A stretch of DNA of 64,000 bases. It comes from Oxalobacteraceae bacterium OTU3CINTB1 (GTDB lineage Bacteria; Pseudomonadota; Gammaproteobacteria; Burkholderiales; Burkholderiaceae_D). This document shows, one piece after another, positions 1 to 8,148 of this stretch; positions within the stretch are counted from its first letter, which is position 1; every line of letters begins with the position of its first letter. Where the stretch lies: assembly GCA_024123955.1 (NCBI GenBank), contig CP099652.1, positions 1,240,001 through 1,304,000 of the forward strand, read 5' to 3'. The notes below the pieces were generated by a model. The model was not told the DNA's origin. It made no database searches and saw nothing but the letters and a program-made list of their open reading frames with translations. A program made the position numbers and the translations under genes.

Positions 1-305
1 CCAATTTCGTGTTCACCTATTCGATCACGATCAAGAACACCGGCACCGTCGCCGCCCAGTTGATTTCGCGCCACTGGGTCATCACCGACGCCAACAACCA
101 CATCGAAGAGGTGCGCGGACTGGGCGTGGTCGGCCATCAGCCGCTGTTGCAGCCGGGCGAGCATTTCGAGTACACCAGCGGCACCGCGCTGCAAACGCAG
201 CAGGGATCGATGTTCGGCGAATATTTCTGCGTGGCCGAGGACGGTCATCAGTTCGAGGCCAAGATCCCCGAGTTCGTGCTGTCGCTGCCGCGCACGCTTC
301 ACTGA
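1..305 (+). CDS. apaG: ApaG domain protein, 5' end outside the window
   Basis: The frame is open from base 3 and ends at TGA 303-305, giving about 100 residues. ApaG proteins are usually about 125 residues, so roughly the first 25 lie upstream of the window. The GTG at 9 is an internal valine of the family sequence, not a start. Visible family features are a Tyr-Ser-Ile-Thr-Ile strand followed by AAQLISRHWVITD, the GLGVVGHQP turn, the LQPGEHFEYTSG segment and the GEYFC strand, all typical of the small fibronectin-III-like ApaG fold. ApaG is linked to Co/Mg resistance in enterobacteria but its biochemical role is unsettled. It reads toward mltA, with a minus-strand small gene in between. Confidence 0.93.
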   Translation, partial: NFVFTYSITIKNTGTVAAQLISRHWVITDANNHIEEVRGLGVVGHQPLLQPGEHFEYTSGTALQTQQGSMFGEYFCVAEDGHQFEAKIPEFVLSLPRTLH

Positions 306-352
306 TTCGCCGGATTGCCGGACCGCGCCACGCTTCCCTTGTTTCGGCTCGC

Positions 353-484
353 TTATTTCGGATCGTCATCCCGCTCAGGCGGGGGCAACTTCTTGTTTTT
401 GCCTTTGCCCTGGTACATCGTCCACCAGACGATGAATACCAGCAGGAAAAACGCCACGCATGCTTCCAACATCAGTACCCACAT
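353..484 (-). CDS. Small single-pass membrane protein, 43 residues
   Basis: The protein has a short N-terminus, one strongly hydrophobic helix (about residues 2-22, rich in Leu, Val, Phe and Trp) and a basic, then acidic, soluble tail (residues 26-43). The start ATG at 484 is preceded by AAGGA at a normal distance, which supports translation. Its start lies only 10 bases from the mltA start on the other strand, so the two genes are divergent and the mltA promoter must overlap this coding region. Similar tiny Trp-containing membrane proteins occur in Burkholderiales, but I know of no assigned function. A role near the envelope is only an inference from the helix and the neighbour. Confidence 0.6.
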   Translation of the reverse strand: MWVLMLEACVAFFLLVFIVWWTMYQGKGKNKKLPPPERDDDPK

Positions 485-494
485 AGCTATCCTT

Positions 495-1727
495 ATGTCA
501 TTTACACGTCGTAGTCTACTCGTTCCGCTGTCCGTCGTCGCGCTTTCGCTGGCCGCCTGCACCACCACGCCGATCCCGGCGGAAAAACCGGCCGGACAGC
601 CGGCGCCGCCCACCGTGCCCGCCGTCCCTGCCAAGCCCGCCACGCCCGCCACGCCTACAGCCCCGGTCACACCGACCGCCCCGGCGGCGCTGCGGATGGT
701 GCCGACCACCTTCGCATCGTTGCCCGGCTGGGACCGCGACGATGTGCGCGCCGCCTGGCCGGCTTTCATGTCGTCGTGCGCCGTGCTGATCAAGCAGCCG
801 CAGTGGAAGGAGTCGTGCTCGATCGCGCGCAGCGTCAACGCCGCCGACGACAAGGCTATCCGCACCTTCTTCGAGGCGTTCATGGTGCCGAACCAGGTGA
901 TCGCGCCGGACGGCGCCACCGACGGGCTGGTCACCGGCTACTACGAGCCGCTGCTGCGCGGCGCCCGAAAAAAGGGCGGTCCGTATCAAACGCCGCTGTT
1001 CAAGGTGCCGGACGACATGGTCACCGTCGATCTGGCGAGCGTCTATCCGGAGCTGAAAGGCATGCGCCTGCGGGGCAAGCTGGTCGGCAAGAAGGTGGTG
1101 CCGTACGCGACCCGCGCCGACATCGAAAAGGCCGATTTCATCGGCAAGGAATTGCTTTGGGTCGACGATCCGGTGGAGTCGTTCTTCCTGCAGGTGCAGG
1201 GTTCGGGCCGCGTCCAGCTGACCGATACGCAGGAAACCGTGCGCGTGGCCTACGCCGACCAGAACGGTCATCCGTACAAATCGATCGGCAAGTACCTGGT
1301 GGAGAAGGGCGAGTTGACCCTGGAGCAGGCGTCGGCGCAGGGCATCAAGGCCTGGATAGCCGGCCATCCTACCCGGATGCAGGAACTATTCAATGTGAAC
1401 CCGAGCTATGTGTTCTTCAAAGAAGAGAAGCTGCCGGACCCGAAAGTCGGTCCGAAGGGCGCGCAGGGCGTGCCGCTGACGCCGCAGCGTTCGGTGGCGA
1501 TCGACGCCTCGCAGCTGCCGCTGGGCGCGCCGATGTTCCTGGCCACCACGATGCCTAACAGCGATATTCCGCTGCAACGCCTGGTGATGGCGCAGGATAC
1601 CGGCGGCGCCATCCGTGGCGCGATCCGGGTCGACTACTTCTTCGGCTTCGGCACCGAGGCGGCGGAAAACGCCGGCCGCATGAAGCAGCGCGGCAATGTC
1701 TGGGTGTTGTTGCCCAAGCAGCCGTAA
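495..1727 (+). CDS. mltA: Membrane-bound lytic murein transglycosylase A
   Basis: A 410-residue lipoprotein that cleaves the MurNAc-GlcNAc bond of peptidoglycan, leaving 1,6-anhydro-MurNAc ends. The start at 495 is chosen because it yields a signal peptide with lipobox LAAC and lipidation Cys22; upstream in-frame codons would bury the signal. A Pro/Ala/Thr-rich linker covers about residues 26-65. The MltA domain shows GYYEP at 148-152 and QVQGSG at 233-238. The C-terminal 3D domain has AQDTGGAIRG, where Asp368 is the expected catalytic acid (equivalent to Asp308 of E. coli MltA). The protein should be anchored to the inner face of the outer membrane. Confidence 0.95.
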   Translation: MSFTRRSLLVPLSVVALSLAACTTTPIPAEKPAGQPAPPTVPAVPAKPATPATPTAPVTPTAPAALRMVPTTFASLPGWDRDDVRAAWPAFMSSCAVLIKQPQWKESCSIARSVNAADDKAIRTFFEAFMVPNQVIAPDGATDGLVTGYYEPLLRGARKKGGPYQTPLFKVPDDMVTVDLASVYPELKGMRLRGKLVGKKVVPYATRADIEKADFIGKELLWVDDPVESFFLQVQGSGRVQLTDTQETVRVAYADQNGHPYKSIGKYLVEKGELTLEQASAQGIKAWIAGHPTRMQELFNVNPSYVFFKEEKLPDPKVGPKGAQGVPLTPQRSVAIDASQLPLGAPMFLATTMPNSDIPLQRLVMAQDTGGAIRGAIRVDYFFGFGTEAAENAGRMKQRGNVWVLLPKQP

Positions 1728-1737
1728 AGCGCGAGGG

Positions 1738-2175
1738 TCACCTCAACACCAACACCGGCAAGGTCGTGTGCGCCAGCACCTTGTCGGTCTGGCTGCCCAG
1801 CAGCAGCTTGTTGATGCCAGTGTGTCCGTGCGACGCCATCATGATGAGGTCGCACTCGAATTTTTTCGCCGCCTCGACGATTTCCTCGTACGGGGTGTGC
1901 GACACCGAAATCACCCCCTCGAACGGAATATCGGCCGCGCGCGCGGCCGCCGCCACCTTGTCGATGTAGCTGCGCGCCGCTTCCTGCATCTTGACGGCGA
2001 ACTGGCCGGAGTCGATCACGGCGCCGCCGTCACCCATCGACGCCAGCGGCAAAGGCTGGATCACGGTGATGCTGACGATCTTGGCGCGATTCAGTTTGGC
2101 GAACTCGACCGCAGTCGCGGTCGCCTTGTCCGACAGGTCCGAGCCGTCGGTCGGCAATAGTATGGTTTTGAACAT
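1738..2175 (-). CDS. Universal stress protein, UspA family
   Basis: A single-domain Usp of 145 residues, the usual length for the family. The N-terminus has the LLPTDGSD strand-turn. The C-terminal nucleotide-binding loop reads A-SH-G-x9-GS followed by VLVLR, so the first Gly of the usual ATP-binding G-x2-G-x9-G(S/T) motif is Ala. ATP binding is therefore likely but not certain. A GGAG ribosome site precedes the ATG. The gene is downstream of, and on the same strand as, an MFS transporter, with a gap of about 90 bases. It converges with mltA, whose stop is 10 bases away. Usp proteins act in the cytoplasm in stress endurance; no specific partner is indicated. Confidence 0.93.
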   Translation of the reverse strand: MFKTILLPTDGSDLSDKATATAVEFAKLNRAKIVSITVIQPLPLASMGDGGAVIDSGQFAVKMQEAARSYIDKVAAAARAADIPFEGVISVSHTPYEEIVEAAKKFECDLIMMASHGHTGINKLLLGSQTDKVLAHTTLPVLVLR

Positions 2176-2266
2176 GGCGCACTCCTATCAGGATCGGTTG
2201 ATACTGGAGTCAGCCTAATGTCTTGGCCGGATTTCCGGCGCACGGTAGGGCCCTTGGCAGGGCCGG

Positions 2267-3583
2267 TTACGACGCGGCCACCGCCGGCTGTTCGGTCTCG
2301 CGCAGCGACGCGGACACGGCCATGCATGCGGTCAGCACGATGGCCCCCACCGCCACGCACGCCAGCCCGGTTCGCACGCTGAAATGCTCGCCGATATAAC
2401 CGGCCGTGAGGGCGCCCAGCGGCGCCACCGCGATGGTCAGGAAGCGCATCGTCGACACCATGCGGCCCAGGTAGGCGTCCGGCGTGACCTTCTGCCGGAT
2501 GGCCATGTACGGCATGACAAACAGCATCACGCCGCAGTCGAGGAAGAACGACAAGGCCGCGCACGCGGTCGCGCTGGCGGCCGGATAGCCGAACAGCTTG
2601 GCCGGTATCATCGGCGTCATCGTAAAGGCGAAGGCGGTCAGGCCAATGCCGATCAGGATGGTGCCGCTGGCGCCATAGCGCTGGGTCAGCGGCTTGAGCA
2701 GCATCGAGCTGGCCAGCACGCCGAGGCCGCCGACCATTTGCGCCGCGCCCAGCATGCCCGCGCTCATGCCCAGGTCGCGGGTGGCGAACAGCACGGCCAG
2801 CGCCGCATAGCCGTAAAACAGCATGTGCCAGGCGCCCACGCTCCAGGCCAGGGTGCGCAGCAGTTGCTGCTTCCAGATGAATTGCAGGCCGTCGCGGATA
2901 TCGCGCAGCGGGTGCTTGTCGGACGGCGCCGGTTTCGGATCGTTGGCCCTCAGATTGCGCAGCAGCAGGATCGACAGTACAAAACCCAGGGCGTTGAGCA
3001 GCACCGCGTAGGGCGCGGTGAGCCATTGGATCAGCACCCCCGCCAGTCCCGGCGCCAGCAGCCGCGACGCGGAGTCGGTGGCGGCGAATTTGGATTGCGC
3101 GTCCATCAGGCGCTCGCGGCCGATCAAATTGGTCAGGAAAACCTGTTCGGCGCCGCCGCCGACGACGTTGCAGGCGCCGGTGGTGAAGGCGACCGCATAC
3201 ATCCACTCGACCGACAACACGCCCATCCAGTAAGCGGCGGGGATGCTGAACAGGGCGGTGGCCTGGATGGCCTTGCTGGCAAGCAGGATCGGCAGCTTGC
3301 GGTTGCGGTCCAGCACCACGCCGGCCGGCAGCGCGAACAGCGCGAACGGCATCGCCGCCGCGGCGCCCAGCATGCCCATTTGCGCCGGCGTGGCCTTGAG
3401 CAGCAACACCGCGCACAGCGGCACGGCCAGCGCGCCGATATAGCTGCCGAAGCCGTTGAGGATGGCGCTGAACCAGTAACGCAGAAAGTCGCTATTGCCC
3501 AGCAAGGGATCAGCGGCCAGCTTGTCGCGCAGCGGGCGGCGCAGTGAGGTAAAAATGGGAGGCTCGCCGAAGTAAGTTGCCAA
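2267..3583 (-). CDS. MFS transporter, EntS/enterobactin-exporter-like
   Basis: A 438-residue polytopic protein with about twelve hydrophobic segments. The N-terminal FLRYWFSAILNGFGSYIGALAVPL segment region and the PAGVVLDRNRKLPI loop after TM2-3 resemble the MFS_3 / transmembrane secretion effector group (PF05977), to which siderophore exporters such as EntS belong. The substrate cannot be read from sequence, and no siderophore genes are nearby. The likely start is TTG at 3583. It has a poor ribosome site, and an internal start is possible but would remove conserved N-terminal residues. The gene diverges from the enoyl-CoA hydratase over a 72-base gap and may be co-transcribed with the downstream usp gene. 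Confidence 0.85.
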   Translation of the reverse strand: MATYFGEPPIFTSLRRPLRDKLAADPLLGNSDFLRYWFSAILNGFGSYIGALAVPLCAVLLLKATPAQMGMLGAAAAMPFALFALPAGVVLDRNRKLPILLASKAIQATALFSIPAAYWMGVLSVEWMYAVAFTTGACNVVGGGAEQVFLTNLIGRERLMDAQSKFAATDSASRLLAPGLAGVLIQWLTAPYAVLLNALGFVLSILLLRNLRANDPKPAPSDKHPLRDIRDGLQFIWKQQLLRTLAWSVGAWHMLFYGYAALAVLFATRDLGMSAGMLGAAQMVGGLGVLASSMLLKPLTQRYGASGTILIGIGLTAFAFTMTPMIPAKLFGYPAASATACAALSFFLDCGVMLFVMPYMAIRQKVTPDAYLGRMVSTMRFLTIAVAPLGALTAGYIGEHFSVRTGLACVAVGAIVLTACMAVSASLRETEQPAVAAS

Positions 3584-3655
3584 GCTTCAATAATACCAGC
3601 GGCGGTGATAGGCGCTACAATCGACCCATAAAATTCCACCATGGAGGCAACAACC

Positions 3656-4432
3656 ATGCAATATGAAGACCTGATCGTTGAAGTGCACGGCAAAGTCGCG
3701 CTGATCCGCCTGAACCGTCCCAAGGCGCTGAACGCGCTCAATGACCGCATGATGAACGAACTTGGCGAGGCCTTGTTCAAGTTTGACGCCGATCCGGCGA
3801 TCGGCTGCATCGTCCTGACCGGCAGCGAGAAAGCCTTCGCGGCCGGCGCCGACATCGCCGCCATGGTCGACTACACGTATGTGGATACCTATCGCGACAA
3901 CTACATCGGCCGCAACTGGGAGCACATCCTGCGCGTGCGCAAACCGGTGGTGGGCGCCGTGGCCGGCTACGCGCTGGGCGGCGGCTGCGAGCTGGCGATG
4001 ATGTGCGACTTCGTGATCGCCGCCGATACCGCCAAATTCGGCCAGCCGGAGATCAAGATCGGCGTCACCCCGGGCGCCGGCGCCTCGCAGCGCCTGCCGC
4101 GCGCGATCGGCAAGGCCAAGGCGATGGATATGTTGTTGACCGCCCGCACCATCGACGCGGTCGAGGCCGAGCGTATGGGCTTGGTGTCGCGCATCGTCCC
4201 GGCCGACAAGCTGATCGAGGAAGTGCTGGCCGCCGCGACCGTGATCGCCGCGATGCCGACCTCGGTGGCGATGATGGTCAAGGATGCCGTCAACCGCGCT
4301 TATGAGGTTCCGCTGACCGAAGGCGTGGGCTACGAGCGCCGCCTGTTCCATGCCGCGTTCGGTACGCCTGCCCAAAAAGAAGGCATGAAAGCTTTCCTGG
4401 AAAAGCGGCCGGCCAATTTTGACGGCCTGTAA
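3656..4432 (+). CDS. Enoyl-CoA hydratase
   Basis: A 258-residue crotonase-fold enzyme that hydrates trans-2-enoyl-CoA in fatty-acid beta-oxidation. The ATG at 3656 is preferred over the in-frame ATG at 3641 because GGAGG sits between them at a correct distance from 3656, and because it gives the typical family length. The oxyanion-hole segment FAAGADIA is present. Both catalytic glutamates of classical hydratases are visible: Glu112 in [11 protein letters not shown] and Glu132 in FGQPEI, 20 residues apart as in rat ECHS1. The PGAGASQRL loop is also typical. A two-component regulator begins 15 bases downstream on the same strand, so the genes may share a transcript, though there is no functional reason for it. 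Confidence 0.95.
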   Translation: MQYEDLIVEVHGKVALIRLNRPKALNALNDRMMNELGEALFKFDADPAIGCIVLTGSEKAFAAGADIAAMVDYTYVDTYRDNYIGRNWEHILRVRKPVVGAVAGYALGGGCELAMMCDFVIAADTAKFGQPEIKIGVTPGAGASQRLPRAIGKAKAMDMLLTARTIDAVEAERMGLVSRIVPADKLIEEVLAAATVIAAMPTSVAMMVKDAVNRAYEVPLTEGVGYERRLFHAAFGTPAQKEGMKAFLEKRPANFDGL

Positions 4433-4447
4433 GCCAGCCGGACTTCC

Positions 4448-5137
4448 ATGCGTATTCTGATTATTGAAGACAATCCCGACATCCTGGCCAATCTGTATGC
4501 GTTCCTGGAGGCGAAAGGGCACGTGCTCGATTCGGCGGCGAACGGCTACGCCGGCCTGGCGCTGGCGGCGCAGCACGAGTACGACGTCATCGTACTGGAC
4601 GTCATGCTGCCCGGCATGACGGGATTGGAGCTGTGCCAGAAGCTGCGCACCGAGTTGCGGGACGCCACACCGGTGTTGATGCTGACGGCGCGCGATACGC
4701 TGCAGGACAAGGTGGCCGGCTTCGACAGCGGCGCCGACGATTACCTGGTCAAGCCGTTTTCGCTGGTCGAGCTGGAGGTGCGCCTGAACGCCTTGCTGCG
4801 GCGCGCGCGCGGCCAGACCATCGGTGCCGCCGTGCTCAGCGTCGGCGACTTGCGCTTCGATACCGAAAATTTCGAGGTCAAGCGCGCCGGCACCCCGCTG
4901 GCGCTGACCAGGACCGGCTACACCATTCTCAAATGCCTGATGACGCAAGCGCCCAAGCTGGTGCCGCGCGAATTGCTGGAGCAGGAAGTGTGGGGCGAGG
5001 ACCGTCCGGACAGCGACGCCTTGCGCACCCATATTCATGCGCTGCGCCAGGCGCTCGACAAACCTTTTGAATTCGCCATGCTGCGCACCGTTCCGGGCAT
5101 CGGCTATAAACTGCTAGCTTCCGATGCCACCGTTTAA
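4448..5137 (+). CDS. OmpR/PmrA-family response regulator
   Basis: A 229-residue regulator with an N-terminal receiver and a C-terminal winged-helix DNA-binding domain. The acidic pocket includes Glu7-Asp8, the phospho-acceptor is Asp51 in VIVLDVMLPG, and the conserved Lys lies in DDYLVKPF near residue 104. The winged helix covers about 130-226 (LTRTGYTILKCLM, then DALRTHIHALRQAL). It overlaps the downstream kinase gene by 14 bases, so the two are translationally coupled. The following genes are an eptA-like transferase and a PAP2 phosphatase with a PmrA-box-like repeat array in front, so a PmrA/BasR-like role in lipid A modification is a reasonable inference. The activating signal is unknown. 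Confidence 0.93.
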   Translation: MRILIIEDNPDILANLYAFLEAKGHVLDSAANGYAGLALAAQHEYDVIVLDVMLPGMTGLELCQKLRTELRDATPVLMLTARDTLQDKVAGFDSGADDYLVKPFSLVELEVRLNALLRRARGQTIGAAVLSVGDLRFDTENFEVKRAGTPLALTRTGYTILKCLMTQAPKLVPRELLEQEVWGEDRPDSDALRTHIHALRQALDKPFEFAMLRTVPGIGYKLLASDATV

Positions 5138-6350
5138 ATCCTTGCGCCGGCGTATCGTCGTCGCCTATCTGACGTTCGCCGCCGCCGGCATCCTGTTTTT
5201 CGCCGTCATCGCCGCCGTCGCCGTCGAAGGCATCGAGGTCAAGCTGGTCGACGAGCGCCTGCAGGAAGTGGCCGCCTGGGCCTCGCCGCGCCATGCCGGC
5301 GGTTTGCCGGTGGAAATGCCGGCCGGCCTCAGCTTCCATCACGACGCCGAAATTCCGCTCTCGTTGCGCGATTTACCCGACGGTGCGACCGAGATCACCG
5401 TCGATGGCGTCGATTTGCATGTCTGGTCCGGTCGGGACGCGAACGGACGCTACGCGGTGGTCGATCACGCCAGCGCGTACGAAAAAATCGAAGTGGTGGT
5501 ATATGGCATGTTCGCCATCGGCTTTATCGGGTTTTTGATCTGCTCGATGATGTTCGGCGCCTATATCGGCAACAGCCTGGTCGCGCCGATCATGGGACTG
5601 GCTGCTGCGGTGCAGGCGCGCCGCCCGGACTTGCCGTTGCAGGACAGCCCGGACGAGTTGGGCATTCTGGCGCGGGCGTTTTCTGCGCGAACCAAGGAGT
5701 TGACCGAAGTTCTGGACCGCGAGCGCTTTTTCACCGGCGACGTCAGCCACGAGTTGCGCACCCCGCTGACCGTCATCACCGGCGCGGCGGAAATCCTGAT
5801 GACGCAGACGCATGCCAACCCCGCCATCCACGCCGCGTCGGAGCGCATCTACCGCGCCGCGCGCGACGCGTCCGACTCGGTGACGGTGCTGCTGCGGCTG
5901 GCGCGCTCGCCGGACATGCTGGAGATGACGTCGGTCTCGGCCGCCGGGCTGGCCGGCGAGGAGGCGGCGCGCTGCCAGACCCTGACGGCGGCCAAGCCGC
6001 TGGAGTTGCGGTATGCCGGGGGCGAGGATTTCATGATCCACGCGCCGCGCGAACTGTTGATCGCGGCCATCGGCAACCTGGTGCGCAATGCTTGTCTTTA
6101 TACCATGCAGGGCGAGGTGGTCGTGCGCCTGGCCGGCCGGTCGCTGATCGTCGAGGATACCGGTCCCGGCTTGCCGGCGGCGGCCCGCGCGCGGTTGCTG
6201 AACGAGGCCATCCCGGCCGGCGCCAGCGGATCGTCGGGCACCGGCTTGGGTCTGGGGCTGGTGCAGCGCATTTGCGCCTATCTGGGCGCGGACCTGGCTT
6301 ACAGCGAGCGCGTCGGCGGCGGCAGCGTGTTTGAAGTTAGATTTCCTTGA
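5124..6350 (+). CDS. Sensor histidine kinase, partner of the upstream regulator
   Basis: A 408-residue membrane kinase with TM1 at about residues 12-32, a short periplasmic domain of about 95 residues, and TM2 at about 126-148. A HAMP-like linker follows, then HisKA with the H-box GDVSHELRTPL (phospho-acceptor His209) and a HATPase_c domain with EDTGPGLP and GTGLGLGLVQ. The small sensor domain matches kinases that sense envelope or ionic conditions rather than large ligands. It starts inside the 3' end of the regulator gene. The stop at 6350 is followed within 6 bases by the repeat array before eptA, so the pair probably controls that gene. Confidence 0.93.
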   Translation: MPPFKSLRRRIVVAYLTFAAAGILFFAVIAAVAVEGIEVKLVDERLQEVAAWASPRHAGGLPVEMPAGLSFHHDAEIPLSLRDLPDGATEITVDGVDLHVWSGRDANGRYAVVDHASAYEKIEVVVYGMFAIGFIGFLICSMMFGAYIGNSLVAPIMGLAAAVQARRPDLPLQDSPDELGILARAFSARTKELTEVLDRERFFTGDVSHELRTPLTVITGAAEILMTQTHANPAIHAASERIYRAARDASDSVTVLLRLARSPDMLEMTSVSAAGLAGEEAARCQTLTAAKPLELRYAGGEDFMIHAPRELLIAAIGNLVRNACLYTMQGEVVVRLAGRSLIVEDTGPGLPAAARARLLNEAIPAGASGSSGTGLGLGLVQRICAYLGADLAYSERVGGGSVFEVRFP

Positions 6351-6355
6351 GGAAT

Positions 6356-6393
6356 TTAACGTAAACTTAACGCATCTTTGACGCGGAGTTGAC
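6356..6393 (+). promoter_or_regulatory. Four direct half-sites with 11-bp period before eptA
   Basis: TTAAC begins at 6356 and again at 6367, and TTGAC begins at 6378 and 6389. The period is exactly 11 bp, one DNA turn, with 6-bp spacers. Read as 6-mers the half-sites are TTTAAC, CTTAAC, TTTGAC and GTTGAC separated by 5 bp, which is the geometry of the PmrA box (CTTAA-like, N5, CTTAA-like). OmpR-family regulators bind such head-to-tail repeats. The array ends about 40 bases before the eptA start, so it could lie over or just upstream of a promoter. A TAGTAA at 6402-6407 is a weak -10 candidate. Binding by the adjacent regulator is an inference. Confidence 0.65.
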
Positions 6394-6435
6394 CGGCAGG
6401 TTAGTAAGGTGGAGGCTGGAATTCAGGAGCCTCCG

Positions 6436-8148
6436 TTGAACATACATCCGAACTTAACGCTTAGTCATCACCGCGCGCGCTTGCTGCCACTGTTGCGCGT
6501 CACACCGTTGTTGCGTGTGCCGCGCGTTCACGTGCAGTACCTGATCCTGGCGGTGGCCGCTTTCTTTGTACTCGTGTACAACTTTAGCTTTTGGCAAACG
6601 TTCTTTGTCGCCACCGGCGGCTTCCAGTTGGCCAATGTGCCGCTGTATCTCGCATCGTTCACGCTGCTGGCGCTGGCCTTCAACGCCTTTCTGACACTGT
6701 TCAGTTTCCGCTATGTGATCAAGCCGGTGCTGATCCTGCTGTTTTTCGTCACGGCCTTCAGCAGCTATTTCATGAACCGCTACGGCATCGCCATCGACGC
6801 TTCGATGCTGCAGAACGTCATGGAAACCGATGTGCATGAGGCTACCGAGCTGTTCAGCTGGAGCCTGGTGCTGACGATTTCCCTGCTGGGGGTGCTGCCG
6901 TCGGCGCTGGTGTATCGCCTCAAGCTGGAGTTTCCGCCGCTGCGCCGCGCGCTGCTGATCAATCCCGCCGTGATCGTCGTGTCCTTGCTGGTGGCCGGCG
7001 TCCTGATGATGGGATTCTTCAAGACCTTGGCGCCGGCCGTGCGCGAGTACCGCCAGATGCGCTTCCTGCTGACGCCGACAAATGTCATCCAGGCCGGAAA
7101 CTCTTTCGTCAAGCGTAAAATGGCGCGCGCAATGGTGATTGCGCCGCTGGGCAGCGACGCCATGAAGGGCACCCTATGGGCGCAGCAAAAACGCCGCACC
7201 GTGACCATCATGGTGGTCGGCGAAACCGCGCGTGCGATGAACTTCTCGCTCAATGGCTACCAGCGCGACACCAATCCGTTGCTGTCGCACCAGGCCGGGC
7301 TGCTCAACTTCAGCAATGTGCAATCGTGCGGTACGGCCACGGCGATTTCCGTTCCCTGCCTGTTTTCCGGTTTCGCCCGCGTCGATTATTCGGACGATAA
7401 GGCGAAGGCGCGGGAGGGCTTGCTCGACGTGCTCAGCCATGCAGGCTTGCAGGTGCTGTGGCGCGACAATAATTCGGGCTGCAAAGGCGTGTGCGACCGC
7501 GTGGCGTATGAGGACATGTCGCAGCCGAAGGCCGGCGATCCGTTCTGTAACCAGGAGGAGTGCTTCGACGAGCGCATGCTGCAGGGCCTGCCGGAAATCA
7601 TCCGCAACGCCAAGCAGGATCTGGTCATCGTGCTGCACCAGAAGGGCAGCCACGGGCCGGCGTACTGGAAGCGCTATCCGCCCGCGTTCCAGCGTTTCGG
7701 TCCCGTTTGCACCAGCAACGAGCTGGAGAAGTGTTCGCGCGAATCCATCGTGGCCGCCTACGACAACACCATCGCCTATACCGACTATTTCCTGAGCAAG
7801 ACCATCGACCTGCTGCGCGCGGCCGGCGCCGCCGACAACGTCGATACCGCCTTCATGTATTTTTCGGACCACGGCGAATCGCTGGGCGAAAAGAATATGT
7901 ATCTGCACGGCGCGCCGTATTTCATTTCGCCGGATGAACAGCGCCATGTGCCCTTCATGCTGTGGCTGGACCAGGGCTACCGCGACCGTTTCAACCTGGA
8001 CCAGCGCTGCCTGGAGGCGCGGCGTGGACAGGAGTTCTCGCACGACAACGTGTTCCATTCTTTCCTCGGCATGCTGAACATCAGCACGGCCGTCTACAAC
8101 CCTCGACTTGATATTTTCCATGCTTGCACGCTCGCTAACCAGTCTTAA
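6436..8148 (+). CDS. eptA: Lipid A phosphoethanolamine transferase, EptA-like
   Basis: About 570 residues. It has an N-terminal membrane domain with about five helices (residues 33-215) and a C-terminal periplasmic sulfatase-fold domain. The enzyme moves phosphoethanolamine from phosphatidylethanolamine to lipid A, lowering negative charge and polymyxin sensitivity. GETAR carries Glu263 and the nucleophile Thr264. The NGYQRDTNP loop, QSCGTATAISVPC cysteines, KGSHGPAYWKRYP and FSDHGESLGE supply further zinc-site residues. The TTG at 6436 is preferred because AGGAG lies 6 bases before it; an upstream in-frame start at 6409 lacks such a site. The gene follows a two-component pair and overlaps the PAP2 gene. 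Confidence 0.92.
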   Translation: MNIHPNLTLSHHRARLLPLLRVTPLLRVPRVHVQYLILAVAAFFVLVYNFSFWQTFFVATGGFQLANVPLYLASFTLLALAFNAFLTLFSFRYVIKPVLILLFFVTAFSSYFMNRYGIAIDASMLQNVMETDVHEATELFSWSLVLTISLLGVLPSALVYRLKLEFPPLRRALLINPAVIVVSLLVAGVLMMGFFKTLAPAVREYRQMRFLLTPTNVIQAGNSFVKRKMARAMVIAPLGSDAMKGTLWAQQKRRTVTIMVVGETARAMNFSLNGYQRDTNPLLSHQAGLLNFSNVQSCGTATAISVPCLFSGFARVDYSDDKAKAREGLLDVLSHAGLQVLWRDNNSGCKGVCDRVAYEDMSQPKAGDPFCNQEECFDERMLQGLPEIIRNAKQDLVIVLHQKGSHGPAYWKRYPPAFQRFGPVCTSNELEKCSRESIVAAYDNTIAYTDYFLSKTIDLLRAAGAADNVDTAFMYFSDHGESLGEKNMYLHGAPYFISPDEQRHVPFMLWLDQGYRDRFNLDQRCLEARRGQEFSHDNVFHSFLGMLNISTAVYNPRLDIFHACTLANQS

